Shown in pieces: positions 22,509 to 31,289 of a stretch of DNA of 64,000 nucleotides. Positions within the stretch are counted from its first letter, which is position 1. The number at the start of each line of letters is the position of its first letter. The DNA is taken from assembly GCA_016791445.1 (NCBI GenBank), contig JAEUMP010000024.1, positions 62,001 through 126,000 of the forward strand. The letters run 5' to 3'. The notes under the pieces were generated by a model, which was not told where the DNA came from, did not search any database, and was given only the letters and a program-made list of their open reading frames with translations. The translations under genes and the position numbers were made by a program. The DNA comes from Hyphomonadaceae bacterium (GTDB lineage: Bacteria; Pseudomonadota; Alphaproteobacteria; Caulobacterales; Aquidulcibacteraceae).

Positions 22509-23165
22509 ATGTTCTCGTCCGCCAGACTTGCCGCCTTCGCCTTTGCGGCGGTTGCCGTGTTCAGCGGGGTCGCCAGCGCAGAGACCCGACGCGTCGACAA
22601 CGTTACGACGATTTCATCGGTCGAGGCGGCGGGGCGGTATCGGGTGGAGGTCGTCGCGGGCGACAGGGCTGGCGCCACATTGACGGGGCCTTCGCAGGAC
22701 ATCGCGCGCGTGGGCGTACGGTATCGCGATGGTGTGTTGCGGCTCTGGGAAAAGTGCACGCTTGTCTGTGGGCGCCGGGAACTCGACGTCGTGGTGCGCA
22801 TCGTCGCGCCACAGTTGGGGTCAATCGAACTGGCCAAAGGCATTGAAGCAACGGCTACGGGCGTGTCCGCGCAGACTTTGACATTGGATGTCGCGATGGG
22901 TGCTACGCTGTCCGCGAGCGGCGTTTGCGAAACGTTGCGCGCGGACGTGGCGATGGGCGGCGTGCTTTCCGCGAAAGACCTTTCGTGCGAGCGCGTCGTT
23001 GTTGACGCCGCCATGGGCGGAACTGCCGAGGTTCGAGCGCGGTCCGAAGCGAACGCTGACGCGGCGATGGGCGGGGTCGTGACGATCCATGGCAATCCGC
23101 CGCGACTGAGCTCCGGCGCCTCGATGGGAGGCGTCATCAACCTCGCGGAACCGGACGCAAGCTAG
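22509..23165 (+). CDS. Exported DUF2807 (GIN-domain) protein with AMGG repeats
   Basis: Secreted or periplasmic protein of unknown function; DUF2807 is described as a putative autotransporter adhesin head domain. It has 218 residues from the ATG with AGGAG seven bases upstream; an earlier ATG (22491) lacks this site. Signal peptide 1-24 (GVASA). The C-terminal half is a short repeat with the core D-x-A-M-G-G about every 19 residues (near 127, 146, 166, 184 and 204), the pattern of a small right-handed beta-helix. The stop codon shares CTAG with the convergent downstream gene. It is monocistronic as far as visible. Confidence 0.8.
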   Translation: MFSSARLAAFAFAAVAVFSGVASAETRRVDNVTTISSVEAAGRYRVEVVAGDRAGATLTGPSQDIARVGVRYRDGVLRLWEKCTLVCGRRELDVVVRIVAPQLGSIELAKGIEATATGVSAQTLTLDVAMGATLSASGVCETLRADVAMGGVLSAKDLSCERVVVDAAMGGTAEVRARSEANADAAMGGVVTIHGNPPRLSSGASMGGVINLAEPDAS

Positions 23166-23644
23166 GCGGCGGGGTAGGCGTGCGCCTGTGCGATGCGCCA
23201 CTGATCGTCGCGGTGGACCAGCGTGAACGTCACGAGCGTTGCGTTGACGGCGCCAGGCCGCGACGGATCGTTCACGATCTCCAGTCGCACGACCGCCACG
23301 ATCGCATCGTCTGTGATCGCGCGCGCGCCCTCAAGTCGCGCCGTCATCCGCACGCCTGACGCAAGGCCGGCGCGATTCTTCTTGTGCACATCGACAATCT
23401 GCGTACGCCCGCGCCAGAATTCGCCGGCGGTGTTCACATGCCGCGCATCCGCTGCGTAAAGCGCGCCGAAACCGTTCCAGTCGCTGTTGCTCCATGCGTC
23501 CGCATAGCGAAGCATCGTAATGCGAGCGCTTTCCATCACGACAGTACGTTCAATGATCGGCGCCGGCGCGCTCGGCGCTGTGGCGCAGGCGGACGCTGCA
23601 AGAGAGGCCATGGCCGCAGCCGCGGCGAAGAGGGATCGGTGCAT
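23162..23644 (-). CDS. SnoaL-like (DUF4440/SgcJ type) exported protein, possible lipoprotein
   Basis: Protein of 160 residues with an N-terminal signal sequence containing SLAASACATAP, a plausible but weak lipobox with Cys20. The rest is a cone-shaped SnoaL/NTF2-like fold: ITMLRYADAWSNSDWNGFGA, LYAADARHVNTAGEFWRGR and a C-terminal WRIAQAHAYPA. The family includes ketosteroid-isomerase-like and SgcJ/EcaC proteins; no substrate can be assigned. It is downstream of tetR on the same strand (63 nt) and may be co-transcribed with it. Confidence 0.72.
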   Translation of the reverse strand: MHRSLFAAAAAMASLAASACATAPSAPAPIIERTVVMESARITMLRYADAWSNSDWNGFGALYAADARHVNTAGEFWRGRTQIVDVHKKNRAGLASGVRMTARLEGARAITDDAIVAVVRLEIVNDPSRPGAVNATLVTFTLVHRDDQWRIAQAHAYPAA

Positions 23645-23707
23645 GGTTGCTCCCTTTATCGAAGGCCTAGCAAGCTGCAGGCGATCGCGCGAGGAGGCGT
23701 TGCAGCC

Positions 23708-24376
23708 TCAATCGCCAAATCCCCGCGCGGGAGATGGCGGCGCCGCAAACGCCGCTAGCAACATCTTCATGGCTCGTCGAGCGTAAGCCGCCACTTCCGC
23801 TTCACCAGGATGCGGCGCGATGCCGAGCAGGACGCCATGGTGAAGATTGCCCCGCAGCAGTCCGATGAAGGCCTCTGCAAACGCTTCACGATCGGAAACG
23901 TGCGCGACGTTCTTGGCATGAAGCGCATCGACGACGCGATCGAGCATCTTCGTCGCCGCCTGGCAGGTGAACTCGTCGAAGACGCGCGCGACGTCCGGCA
24001 TCCGCCGCGCCTCACTGACAACGATGCGATAGGCCTCGATGGATTCCGCCTGCATCATCTTGCCGAGACACCCGACGGCGTAGTTCTCCAGCGCTTGCAC
24101 CGGATCGTGGTCCACTTCTTCGGTCAGGATATCGAGATCGACTGACGCCTTCTGGGATCCCCATGCGAGCAGGGCGTAGAAGAGACCCTCCTTGCTGTCG
24201 AAGCGGGCGTAGAGCGTTTCCTTGGAAACCTTCGCTGCGGTGGCGATTTCGAGCATGGTCGCGCCGTGCAACCCCTTCTCTTCGAAGACGTCGAAGGCCG
24301 CCGAGAGAATTGCTTCGTTGCGAGGGTCGGCGAGGGGGGTGAGCCAGAGCGGACGGGCGGTGTCGCAAACGGTCAT
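23708..24376 (-). CDS. TetR/AcrR-family transcriptional regulator
   Basis: One-component repressor of 222 residues. N-terminal helix-turn-helix about 20-65 (ILSAAFDVFEEKGLHGATML then IATAAKVSKETLYARFDSKE); the C-terminal ligand domain is not assignable to a ligand. It is divergent from the DUF2855 gene; the 125-bp spacer contains two GTAC-N6-GTAC inverted repeats, so it probably represses itself and that gene. Confidence 0.9.
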   Translation of the reverse strand: MTVCDTARPLWLTPLADPRNEAILSAAFDVFEEKGLHGATMLEIATAAKVSKETLYARFDSKEGLFYALLAWGSQKASVDLDILTEEVDHDPVQALENYAVGCLGKMMQAESIEAYRIVVSEARRMPDVARVFDEFTCQAATKMLDRVVDALHAKNVAHVSDREAFAEAFIGLLRGNLHHGVLLGIAPHPGEAEVAAYARRAMKMLLAAFAAPPSPARGFGD

Positions 24377-24394
24377 GGCAATCGCGCTCCCATG

Positions 24395-24436
24395 CGTACC
24401 GGGCGGTACGGCCGGACCTTCTGTACTATCGGGTAC
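24395..24436. promoter_or_regulatory. Two inverted-repeat operators between tetR and the DUF2855 gene
   Basis: Site 1 (24395-24410) is CGTACCG-GG-CGGTACG, 7-bp arms with a 2-bp centre. Site 2 (24423-24436) is GTAC-TATCGG-GTAC. The two share GTAC-N6-GTAC, with centres 27 bp apart. They lie in the divergent intergenic region next to the TetR start, the usual place for an autoregulatory TetR operator. The repeat itself is seen; the binding is inferred. Confidence 0.62.
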
Positions 24437-24501
24437 GCCCTAACGTCAAGACTACCGCGTGGGCGCGCCTTCTGGTTCAGTCGGCGCTGTGGGAGGTCGC
24501 C

Positions 24502-25569
24502 ATGGTCGAAGCGCGTGAACTGCTGGTCGACAAGGGAGCGCTGCGGCTTGCGCGCTTCGCGAGCACTGAGACGGCGCTGGGCGATGGCGAGGCGCTGCTC
24601 CGGCTCGATCGCTTCGCCCTGACGTCCAACAATGTCACCTATGCGGCCATAGGCGAGCAGTTCGGGTACTGGAAATTTTTCCCGACGGCCCCGCCGAACG
24701 GCCGGGTGCCGGTGTGGGGGTTTGCAGACATTGCCGAGTCAAGGGCGCCCGAACTGGCGGTCGGCGAACGAATCTGGGGCTATTTCCCCATCGGTTCTCA
24801 TCTGGTGGTCACGCCGACGAAGGTGTCCGCCCGGGGCTTCGTGGACGGTGCGGCGCATCGCGCGGGATTGCCGCCGGTCTACAACCAGTACGAACGCGTC
24901 GCGGCAGACCCGGCCTACAAGCCGGAATACGAAGGCCACATCGCCCTTTTTCGCCCCTTGTTCGTCACCGGCTTTCTGATCGACGACTATCTTGCGGAAA
25001 GCGACTTCTTCGGCGCGCAGCGGGTGATGTTGTCGAGTGCGTCGTCGAAGACCGCGCTCGGGCTCGCAAAATGCCTGAAGGACCGAGGCGGCGTGGAAGT
25101 CGTCGGGCTCACGTCCGCGCGCAACGCCGACTTTGTAAGGAAGACAGGCTACTACGACCGCGTGGTCACCTATGACCGCCTGGGCGATTTACCGAGCGAT
25201 GCGCCGACCGCTCTGGTGGACATGGCCGGCGACGCGCCTCTCATCAACGCCCTTTCGGATCGCCTTGGAGACGCCTTCGTCCACAACTGCATGGTCGGCG
25301 GGACGCACTGGGAAGCGCGCGCCGCCGAGACCAAGGGGCCGCCGCGCGCGCTCTTCTTCGCGCCGGACCGCATCGTCAAACGCAACAAGGACTGGGGGGC
25401 TGAAGGCTTCGCGTCGCGCTACGCCGCCGCCTGGGGCGCGTTCCTCGGATCGACGGGGGGCTGGCTGAAGGTCTTGGAGAAGAGGGGGGAGGGGCCGGTC
25501 CGCGACGCCTGGCTAGCGCTGCTCGACGGCGACGCCCGCCCCGAAGAGGGCTTCATCCTGCGGGTCTGA
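24502..25569 (+). CDS. DUF2855 family protein
   Basis: Protein of 355 residues matching the DUF2855 family, remotely related to medium-chain dehydrogenase/reductases and of unknown function. Recognisable family segments: [20 protein letters not shown] near residue 40, VPVWGFADI, and a degenerate Rossmann region ([20 protein letters not shown]) near residue 180. No zinc-binding cysteines of the alcohol-dehydrogenase type are apparent. The start is the ATG after GGGAGGTCGCC. It is probably controlled by the divergent TetR regulator. Confidence 0.85.
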   Translation: MVEARELLVDKGALRLARFASTETALGDGEALLRLDRFALTSNNVTYAAIGEQFGYWKFFPTAPPNGRVPVWGFADIAESRAPELAVGERIWGYFPIGSHLVVTPTKVSARGFVDGAAHRAGLPPVYNQYERVAADPAYKPEYEGHIALFRPLFVTGFLIDDYLAESDFFGAQRVMLSSASSKTALGLAKCLKDRGGVEVVGLTSARNADFVRKTGYYDRVVTYDRLGDLPSDAPTALVDMAGDAPLINALSDRLGDAFVHNCMVGGTHWEARAAETKGPPRALFFAPDRIVKRNKDWGAEGFASRYAAAWGAFLGSTGGWLKVLEKRGEGPVRDAWLALLDGDARPEEGFILRV

Positions 25570-25583
25570 CGGTCGCAGGGTGG

Positions 25584-25612
25584 TTGCGTTCGCGGGCGTC
25601 CTGCCCCATAAG
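25584..25612 (+). promoter_or_regulatory. Possible sigma-70-type promoter of rpmF
   Basis: TTGCGT at 25584-25589, a 17-bp spacer and CATAAG at 25607-25612, 52 bp before the rpmF ATG. Each hexamer matches the consensus in about four of six positions. rpmF is expected to need its own strong promoter because the upstream gene is an unrelated accessory gene. Confidence 0.35.
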
Positions 25613-25664
25613 CCCGTCCTTCCCGCGCGGGCCCTCGCCTGACGCGCACTGGAGCTTTCCGGCC

Positions 25665-25847
25665 ATGGCCGTTCCGAAACGAAAAACTTCGCCCTCCCGC
25701 CGTGGCATGCGCCGCGCCCACCATGCGCTCGGCAAGAACGCCTATGTGGAAGACGACAAGGGCGAACTGCACCGTCCGCACCATATCAACCTGAAGACCG
25801 GCACGTACCGGGGCAAGCAGGTGCTGAAGGCCAAAGACGAGGAGTAG
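25665..25847 (+). CDS. rpmF: 50S ribosomal protein L32
   Basis: Small basic protein of the large ribosomal subunit. It has 60 residues from [20 protein letters not shown], the classical L32 N-terminus; [13 protein letters not shown] is the alphaproteobacterial C-terminal motif. The zinc-ligand cysteines of some L32 proteins are absent, as is normal in this class. A longer upstream frame is rejected because it adds non-conserved sequence. A strong terminator follows. Confidence 0.96.
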   Translation: MAVPKRKTSPSRRGMRRAHHALGKNAYVEDDKGELHRPHHINLKTGTYRGKQVLKAKDEE

Positions 25848-25871
25848 TCCTCGTCGCGGACGCGAATTTGA

Positions 25872-25901
25872 GGCCCCGTCAGGCGACTGGCGGGGTCTTT
25901 T
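25872..25901 (+). terminator. Intrinsic terminator of rpmF
   Basis: An 11-bp stem (GGCCCCGTCAG / CTGGCGGGGTC with two G-T pairs) closed by a GCGA tetraloop is followed at once by TTTT and then GCGTTT. It starts 24 nt after the rpmF stop. This is the clearest intrinsic terminator in the window. Confidence 0.88.
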
Positions 25902-25962
25902 GCGTTTGTGCATTCGCCGGTTGCGAGACGCCGCATTGCTCCGCGGGCGCGGCGCGGGATAG

Positions 25963-27285
<1,323 letters not shown>

Positions 27286-27293
27286 GCCGCATA

Positions 27294-27361
27294 AGGAGGA
27301 GCGCACGATCCGGTCGTTTGCAGCGCTTCTCCTGTTCGCCGCGCCACCGGCGACACCCTGA
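27294..27361 (+). pseudogene. Possible remnant of a small exported-protein gene after eno
   Basis: A perfect ribosome-binding sequence (AAGGAGG, 27293-27299) is followed eight bases later by an ATC codon and a 17-codon frame encoding IRSFAALLLFAAPPATP before TGA. With ATG in place of ATC this would be a textbook start of a signal peptide. Either this is a decayed 5' end of an exported-protein gene, or a rare ATC start. The next 12-codon ATG frame (27361-27399) overlaps the TGA and has no recognisable content. Confidence 0.35.
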
Positions 27362-27390
27362 TGTTGTGCCTCGAAATCGCCCAACGCACT

Positions 27391-27455
27391 GAATCTTGAG
27401 GGTCAATTTTCGATAACGATATATTAAGCAGTGCGATTCAGGGTGCCGGCGAATC
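27391..27455 (+). promoter_or_regulatory. ftsB upstream region: three GANTC sites and a near-CtrA box
   Basis: GANTC sites (CcrM methylation motif) at 27391-27395, 27435-27439 and 27451-27455, and ATAA-CGATATA-TTAA (27413-27427), one base from the CtrA consensus TTAA-N7-TTAA. All lie within 78 bp of the ftsB ATG in a locally AT-rich patch. Cell-cycle control by CcrM/GcrA and CtrA is known for division genes in related bacteria; here it is an inference from motifs alone. Confidence 0.42.
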
Positions 27456-27468
27456 GGAAAAATTCGCC

Positions 27469-27768
27469 ATGACCTTGACTCGCGCTGCAGTCATCAGACT
27501 CGGACTCTCCGCAGTGATTCTCTACCTCGCCGCGCACGGTCTGACCGGTCGTCAGGGACTGGTGAGCTATATGGGGCTGCTTGATCAGGAACGCGTCCTG
27601 GAGACGGAGCGCGCTGAACTCGAGGCGACCATCGCGACGCTTTCCGAACGCGCCGCAAGGCTGCGGACCGGTAGCGCCGCGTTCGATCGGGACTATCTGG
27701 AAGAACGTGCCCGCACCATCCTCGGGGCGGCCCGCGCCGACGAAGTCGTGATCGACCTTCCGGGCTGA
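27469..27768 (+). CDS. ftsB: Septum formation initiator FtsB/DivIC
   Basis: Bitopic divisome protein that links FtsL and FtsQ and signals to FtsWI. It has 99 residues: a transmembrane segment (about 9-27), then a coiled coil (about 38-68; DQERVLETERAELEATIATL), then the FtsB-type C-terminal YLEERARTILGAARADEVV. Position between eno and pdhA is conserved in alphaproteobacteria. The upstream region has possible cell-cycle regulatory motifs. Confidence 0.9.
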   Translation: MTLTRAAVIRLGLSAVILYLAAHGLTGRQGLVSYMGLLDQERVLETERAELEATIATLSERAARLRTGSAAFDRDYLEERARTILGAARADEVVIDLPG

Positions 27769-27887
27769 ATTGTCCCCCGGACAGGGGTTCCATCAAAAAC
27801 GCATTCCTGCCCAACGGGCCCGCTTTGGTGGACGGGCGCGCCCCTGCAACCTAATCTCCCTGCAAACAAAGGGAGCTCGCGACACGC

Positions 27888-28883
27888 ATGGCGGAACCGA
27901 CGCGGACCAAGGGGGCGAAGGTCTCCAAGGACGAACTGCTCCAGTACTATCGCGACATGCTGCTGATCCGCCGTTTCGAGGAGCGGGCCGGCCAACTCTA
28001 CGGCATGGGTCTGATCGGCGGCTTCTGCCACCTCTATATCGGCCAGGAAGCTGTCGTTGTCGGCATGCAGGCGGCGATGCAGGAAGGCGACCAGGTCATC
28101 ACCGGCTATCGCGATCACGGCCACATGCTCGCCTGCGGCATGGAAGCGAATGGCGTGATGGCCGAGCTGACGGGGCGTTCCGGCGGCTACAGCCGCGGCA
28201 AGGGCGGCTCCATGCACATGTTCAGCCGGGAAAAGAACTTCTTTGGCGGCCATGGCATCGTCGGCGCCCAGGTTTCGCTCGGAACCGGCATCGCCTTCGC
28301 CAACAAGTATCGAAAGAACGGTGCGGTGTGCGTCGCCTATTTCGGCGACGGCGCGGCAAATCAGGGCCAAGTCTATGAGAGCTTCAACATGGCGTCGCTG
28401 TGGAAGCTCCCGGTCGTCTATATCATCGAGAACAACCAGTACGCGATGGGCACGGCTGTACAGCGTTCTTCGTCGGAAACGCATCTCTACAAGCGCGGCG
28501 TGAGTTTCAACATACCGGGCGAGGAAGTGGACGGGATGGATGTCGTCGCCGTGCGCGAAGCCGGCAAGAAGGCGCTTGCACGGGCGCGCAAGGGGGATGG
28601 CCCGACGCTCCTGGAAATGAAGACCTACCGCTACCGTGGCCACTCCATGTCCGATCCTGCGAAGTATCGGACGCGCGAGGAAGTGGACGAGGTCCGCACC
28701 CAGCGCGATCCCATCGAGCATGTAAAGGCGCTGCTGATCGAGCAGGGGCATGCCGACGAAGAGAGCCTCAAGGAAATCGATCGCGAGATCCGTGTGATCG
28801 TTACGGCCTCAGCAGAGTTCGCTCAGGAAAGTCCGGAGCCGGACCCGAGCGAACTGATGACCGACATTCTCGTGGAGGTCTGA
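27888..28883 (+). CDS. pdhA: Pyruvate dehydrogenase E1 component, alpha subunit
   Basis: Thiamine-diphosphate-dependent decarboxylase part of the pyruvate dehydrogenase complex; pairs with PdhB. It has 331 residues. The ThDP motif GDGAANQGQVYESFNMASLW is near residue 150; RRFEERAGQLYGMGLIGGF and GHSMSDPAKYRTREEV (the phosphorylation-loop region in mitochondrial homologues) are family signatures. The preceding 119 bp carry a short hairpin (TGTCC-CCC-GGACA, 27771-27783) directly after the ftsB stop. Confidence 0.97.
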   Translation: MAEPTRTKGAKVSKDELLQYYRDMLLIRRFEERAGQLYGMGLIGGFCHLYIGQEAVVVGMQAAMQEGDQVITGYRDHGHMLACGMEANGVMAELTGRSGGYSRGKGGSMHMFSREKNFFGGHGIVGAQVSLGTGIAFANKYRKNGAVCVAYFGDGAANQGQVYESFNMASLWKLPVVYIIENNQYAMGTAVQRSSSETHLYKRGVSFNIPGEEVDGMDVVAVREAGKKALARARKGDGPTLLEMKTYRYRGHSMSDPAKYRTREEVDEVRTQRDPIEHVKALLIEQGHADEESLKEIDREIRVIVTASAEFAQESPEPDPSELMTDILVEV

Positions 28884-28885
28884 CA

Positions 28886-29167
28886 ATGGCGCATACACAT
28901 GATCTTCCGGTGCCGAAGGCCGCGGCGCTCGCCGAAGACGGCGCCGAGGAAATTCTTAGCGTCTGGATCGTCAACAAGCAGGAATTGGCAACCGTCTTTC
29001 CGCCGGATCTCTACGGCGAAGACGTCTGGAAGTGGGGCGCGGTCCTCGCGAACGTCGGGCGCTACGTCGCGAACGCCTATGCGAAACAGACCGGCGCGCC
29101 GGAGAACGAGGCGCTCGAGGCCATCCGCGTGCACTTCGATGAAGCGCTGCGCGGCGGCGGGGGATGA
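28886..29167 (+). CDS. DUF5076 domain-containing protein
   Basis: Small protein of 93 residues starting 2 nt after the pdhA stop. It resembles DUF5076: EEILSVWIVNKQELATVFPP, then WKWGAVLANVGRYVANAYAK. No signal peptide or membrane segment. Function unknown; its place inside the pyruvate dehydrogenase operon suggests a role linked to the complex. A larger overlapping frame starting at 28400 is a shadow of pdhA. Confidence 0.75.
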   Translation: MAHTHDLPVPKAAALAEDGAEEILSVWIVNKQELATVFPPDLYGEDVWKWGAVLANVGRYVANAYAKQTGAPENEALEAIRVHFDEALRGGGG

Positions 29168-29176
29168 GCGGTCACC

Positions 29177-29464
29177 ATGGATGCGCTTCCCTATGTCCTC
29201 CAGATCGCGTTCTTCGGAGCCGCGGGCACGTCCTTCGTGCTGGCGCACCTGAAGAATCTCGCGGCGCGGGAGAAGACAGGCGAGAGCGGCAATCCGGCGA
29301 AGCGCTGGCGCTTCTGGCGCCACCAACATCTGAAGCCGCCCGCCAACGAGGACGCCGACCCGTTGAAGCGGGCATCTTTGTCACAAAGCGCCTGGGGCTT
29401 TGTGTTTCTCGTGGCGGGTTTCGCCACGCCTTCGATATTCCGTTTCCTGTTCACCGGGTCCTGA
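29177..29464 (+). CDS. Small hypothetical protein with two hydrophobic segments
   Basis: Unrecognised 95-residue protein. Two hydrophobic stretches (about 6-25 and 75-92) flank a basic, Arg/Trp-rich middle ([15 protein letters not shown]), so a hairpin-like membrane protein is likely. It starts 9 nt after the DUF5076 gene and ends 1 nt before pdhB, so it is co-translated with the pdh genes. Confidence 0.68.
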   Translation: MDALPYVLQIAFFGAAGTSFVLAHLKNLAAREKTGESGNPAKRWRFWRHQHLKPPANEDADPLKRASLSQSAWGFVFLVAGFATPSIFRFLFTGS

Positions 29465-29465
29465 C

Positions 29466-30830
29466 ATGAGCCTCCAAATCCTGATGCCCGCACTTTCGCC
29501 GACCATGGAAGAGGGCAACCTCGCCAAATGGTTGGTGAAGGAGGGCGACGCGATTGCTCCCGGTCAGGTCATCGCCGAGATCGAGACAGACAAGGCTACG
29601 ATGGAAGTCGAGGCTGTCGATGAGGGCGTCATTGAAGCGCTGCTGGTGCCGGAGGGCGCGCAGGGCGTGAAAGTGAATACGCCGATCGCGCAACTGAAGA
29701 ACGGCGAGGCCGGTGCCGCAAGACAACCGGAAAAATCCACGTCTCCTGCCGAAGCCAGGCGCCCGGCAGCGGAAGGTCCTCGGAAGCAGGCGACCCGGCC
29801 TGCCGCCACGCCGGCAGCCGATCCGGAGACTCCTGCGGATGCGAAGATGGTCACGATCACCGTGCGCGACGCGCTGCGCGATGCGATGGCCGAGGAAATG
29901 CGCCGCGATCCCGACGTGTTCGTGATCGGCGAAGAAGTCGCGCAGTATCAGGGCGCCTACAAGGTCACGCGCGGGCTGCTTGACGAGTTCGGACCTGAGC
30001 GCGTGGTCGATACACCAATTACCGAGCATGGATTTGCCGGGCTTGGTGCGGGCGCAGCGATGGCGGGCCTGAAGCCGATCGTGGAGTTCATGACCTTCAA
30101 CTTCGCGATGCAGGCCATCGACCACATCATCAATTCATCCGCCAAGACGCTCTATATGTCTGGCGGCCAGATCACGAACCCGATCGTGTTCCGAGGACCC
30201 AACGGCGCTGCCTCGCGCGTCGCTGCACAACACAGTCAGGATTACTCCAGCTGGTATGCGCACGTTCCGGGCCTCATCGTCATTGCGCCGTATGATGCCG
30301 CCGACGCGAAAGGGCTGTTGAAAGCGGCGATCCGCAATCCGAACCCGGTCGTCTTCCTTGAGCACGAAATGCTCTACGGCACAGAGTTCGAAATTCCGGA
30401 GGTGGAGGATTGGGTCCTTCCGATCGGAAAGGCGAAAGTCAGGCGCGAGGGGCGGGATGTCACCATCACGGCGCACGCGCGGATGGTCGGCTTCGCATTG
30501 AAGGCTGCGGAACAACTGGCTGCCGAGGGAATCGAGGCGGAAGTCATCGACCTGCGCACGCTGCGTCCGCTTGATACGGCGACGATCATCGAAAGCGTGA
30601 AGAAGACGAACCGTCTCGTCACCGCAGAAGAAGGTTGGGGCAGGATGGGTGTCGGCGCAGAAGTCTGTGCTTCCGTCGTTGCTGCAGCGTTCGACTGGCT
30701 CGATGCACCACCCATGCGCGTGCATCAGGTTGACGCGCCGCTTGCCTATGCCGCCAATCTCGAAAAGCTCGCCATGCCCAACGAGGCGGACATCGTCGCG
30801 GCAGCGCGGGCGGTCTGCGCAAGGAGTTGA
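29466..30830 (+). CDS. pdhB: Pyruvate dehydrogenase E1 component, beta subunit, with N-terminal lipoyl domain
   Basis: It has 454 residues. Lipoyl domain 1-~80 with the lipoylated Lys in [13 protein letters not shown], then a Pro/Ala linker (about 85-130), then the transketolase-like pyrimidine-binding domain ([40 protein letters not shown]) and C-terminal domain. A lipoyl domain on E1-beta is typical of alphaproteobacteria. The chosen ATG gives the standard [17 protein letters not shown] start; the longer frame overlaps the previous gene. Confidence 0.96.
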   Translation: MSLQILMPALSPTMEEGNLAKWLVKEGDAIAPGQVIAEIETDKATMEVEAVDEGVIEALLVPEGAQGVKVNTPIAQLKNGEAGAARQPEKSTSPAEARRPAAEGPRKQATRPAATPAADPETPADAKMVTITVRDALRDAMAEEMRRDPDVFVIGEEVAQYQGAYKVTRGLLDEFGPERVVDTPITEHGFAGLGAGAAMAGLKPIVEFMTFNFAMQAIDHIINSSAKTLYMSGGQITNPIVFRGPNGAASRVAAQHSQDYSSWYAHVPGLIVIAPYDAADAKGLLKAAIRNPNPVVFLEHEMLYGTEFEIPEVEDWVLPIGKAKVRREGRDVTITAHARMVGFALKAAEQLAAEGIEAEVIDLRTLRPLDTATIIESVKKTNRLVTAEEGWGRMGVGAEVCASVVAAAFDWLDAPPMRVHQVDAPLAYAANLEKLAMPNEADIVAAARAVCARS

Positions 30831-30833
30831 GCC

Positions 30834-31289
30834 ATGAGCGAGGGGGAAGTCGTCGAAATCCTCGTTGAACAGACGAGCATCCTGCTCGCTGGCGTCGGCG
30901 TGTTCTTCACAGTGATTTCGGTCTATCTCGCGGGCCTGAATTATTTCCTCGCTGAGGAGTCCCCGCTGACAAAGACGTTGGCGCTCCTGTTCGCCACCAT
31001 CGCGCTCGGGATGATCGTCATCATCATGTACGGCGCGCAGGCACAGCATGCCGGCCTGATCGAGCGCCTCATCGAACTGCAGAGCGAGGGCGAACTTACG
31101 GCTGCTGGACGCGCGGCCGTCGGCAATTACACGTCCGGCATCCACTATGCGCCGGGCCGCGTGCTCACTATCGACGAGGCGGTGGTCTACATCACATGGG
31201 CTTCAGCGGCGCTCGCGTATGTGGGCCTCGTCTACCTGACATACTTCTACAAGTGGCGCGGTCGCGCCAATCTGCGAGACATGCCATGA
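30834..31289 (+). CDS. Hypothetical inner-membrane protein, three predicted helices
   Basis: Unrecognised 151-residue protein between pdhB (3-nt gap) and pdhC (4-nt ATGA overlap). Three predicted transmembrane segments near 15-37, 47-68 and 117-138, with an amphipathic loop containing LIERLIELQSEGELT and a possibly exposed segment (NYTSGIHYAPGRV). Tight coupling to pdhC means it is made together with E2. Function unknown. Confidence 0.75.
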   Translation: MSEGEVVEILVEQTSILLAGVGVFFTVISVYLAGLNYFLAEESPLTKTLALLFATIALGMIVIIMYGAQAQHAGLIERLIELQSEGELTAAGRAAVGNYTSGIHYAPGRVLTIDEAVVYITWASAALAYVGLVYLTYFYKWRGRANLRDMP

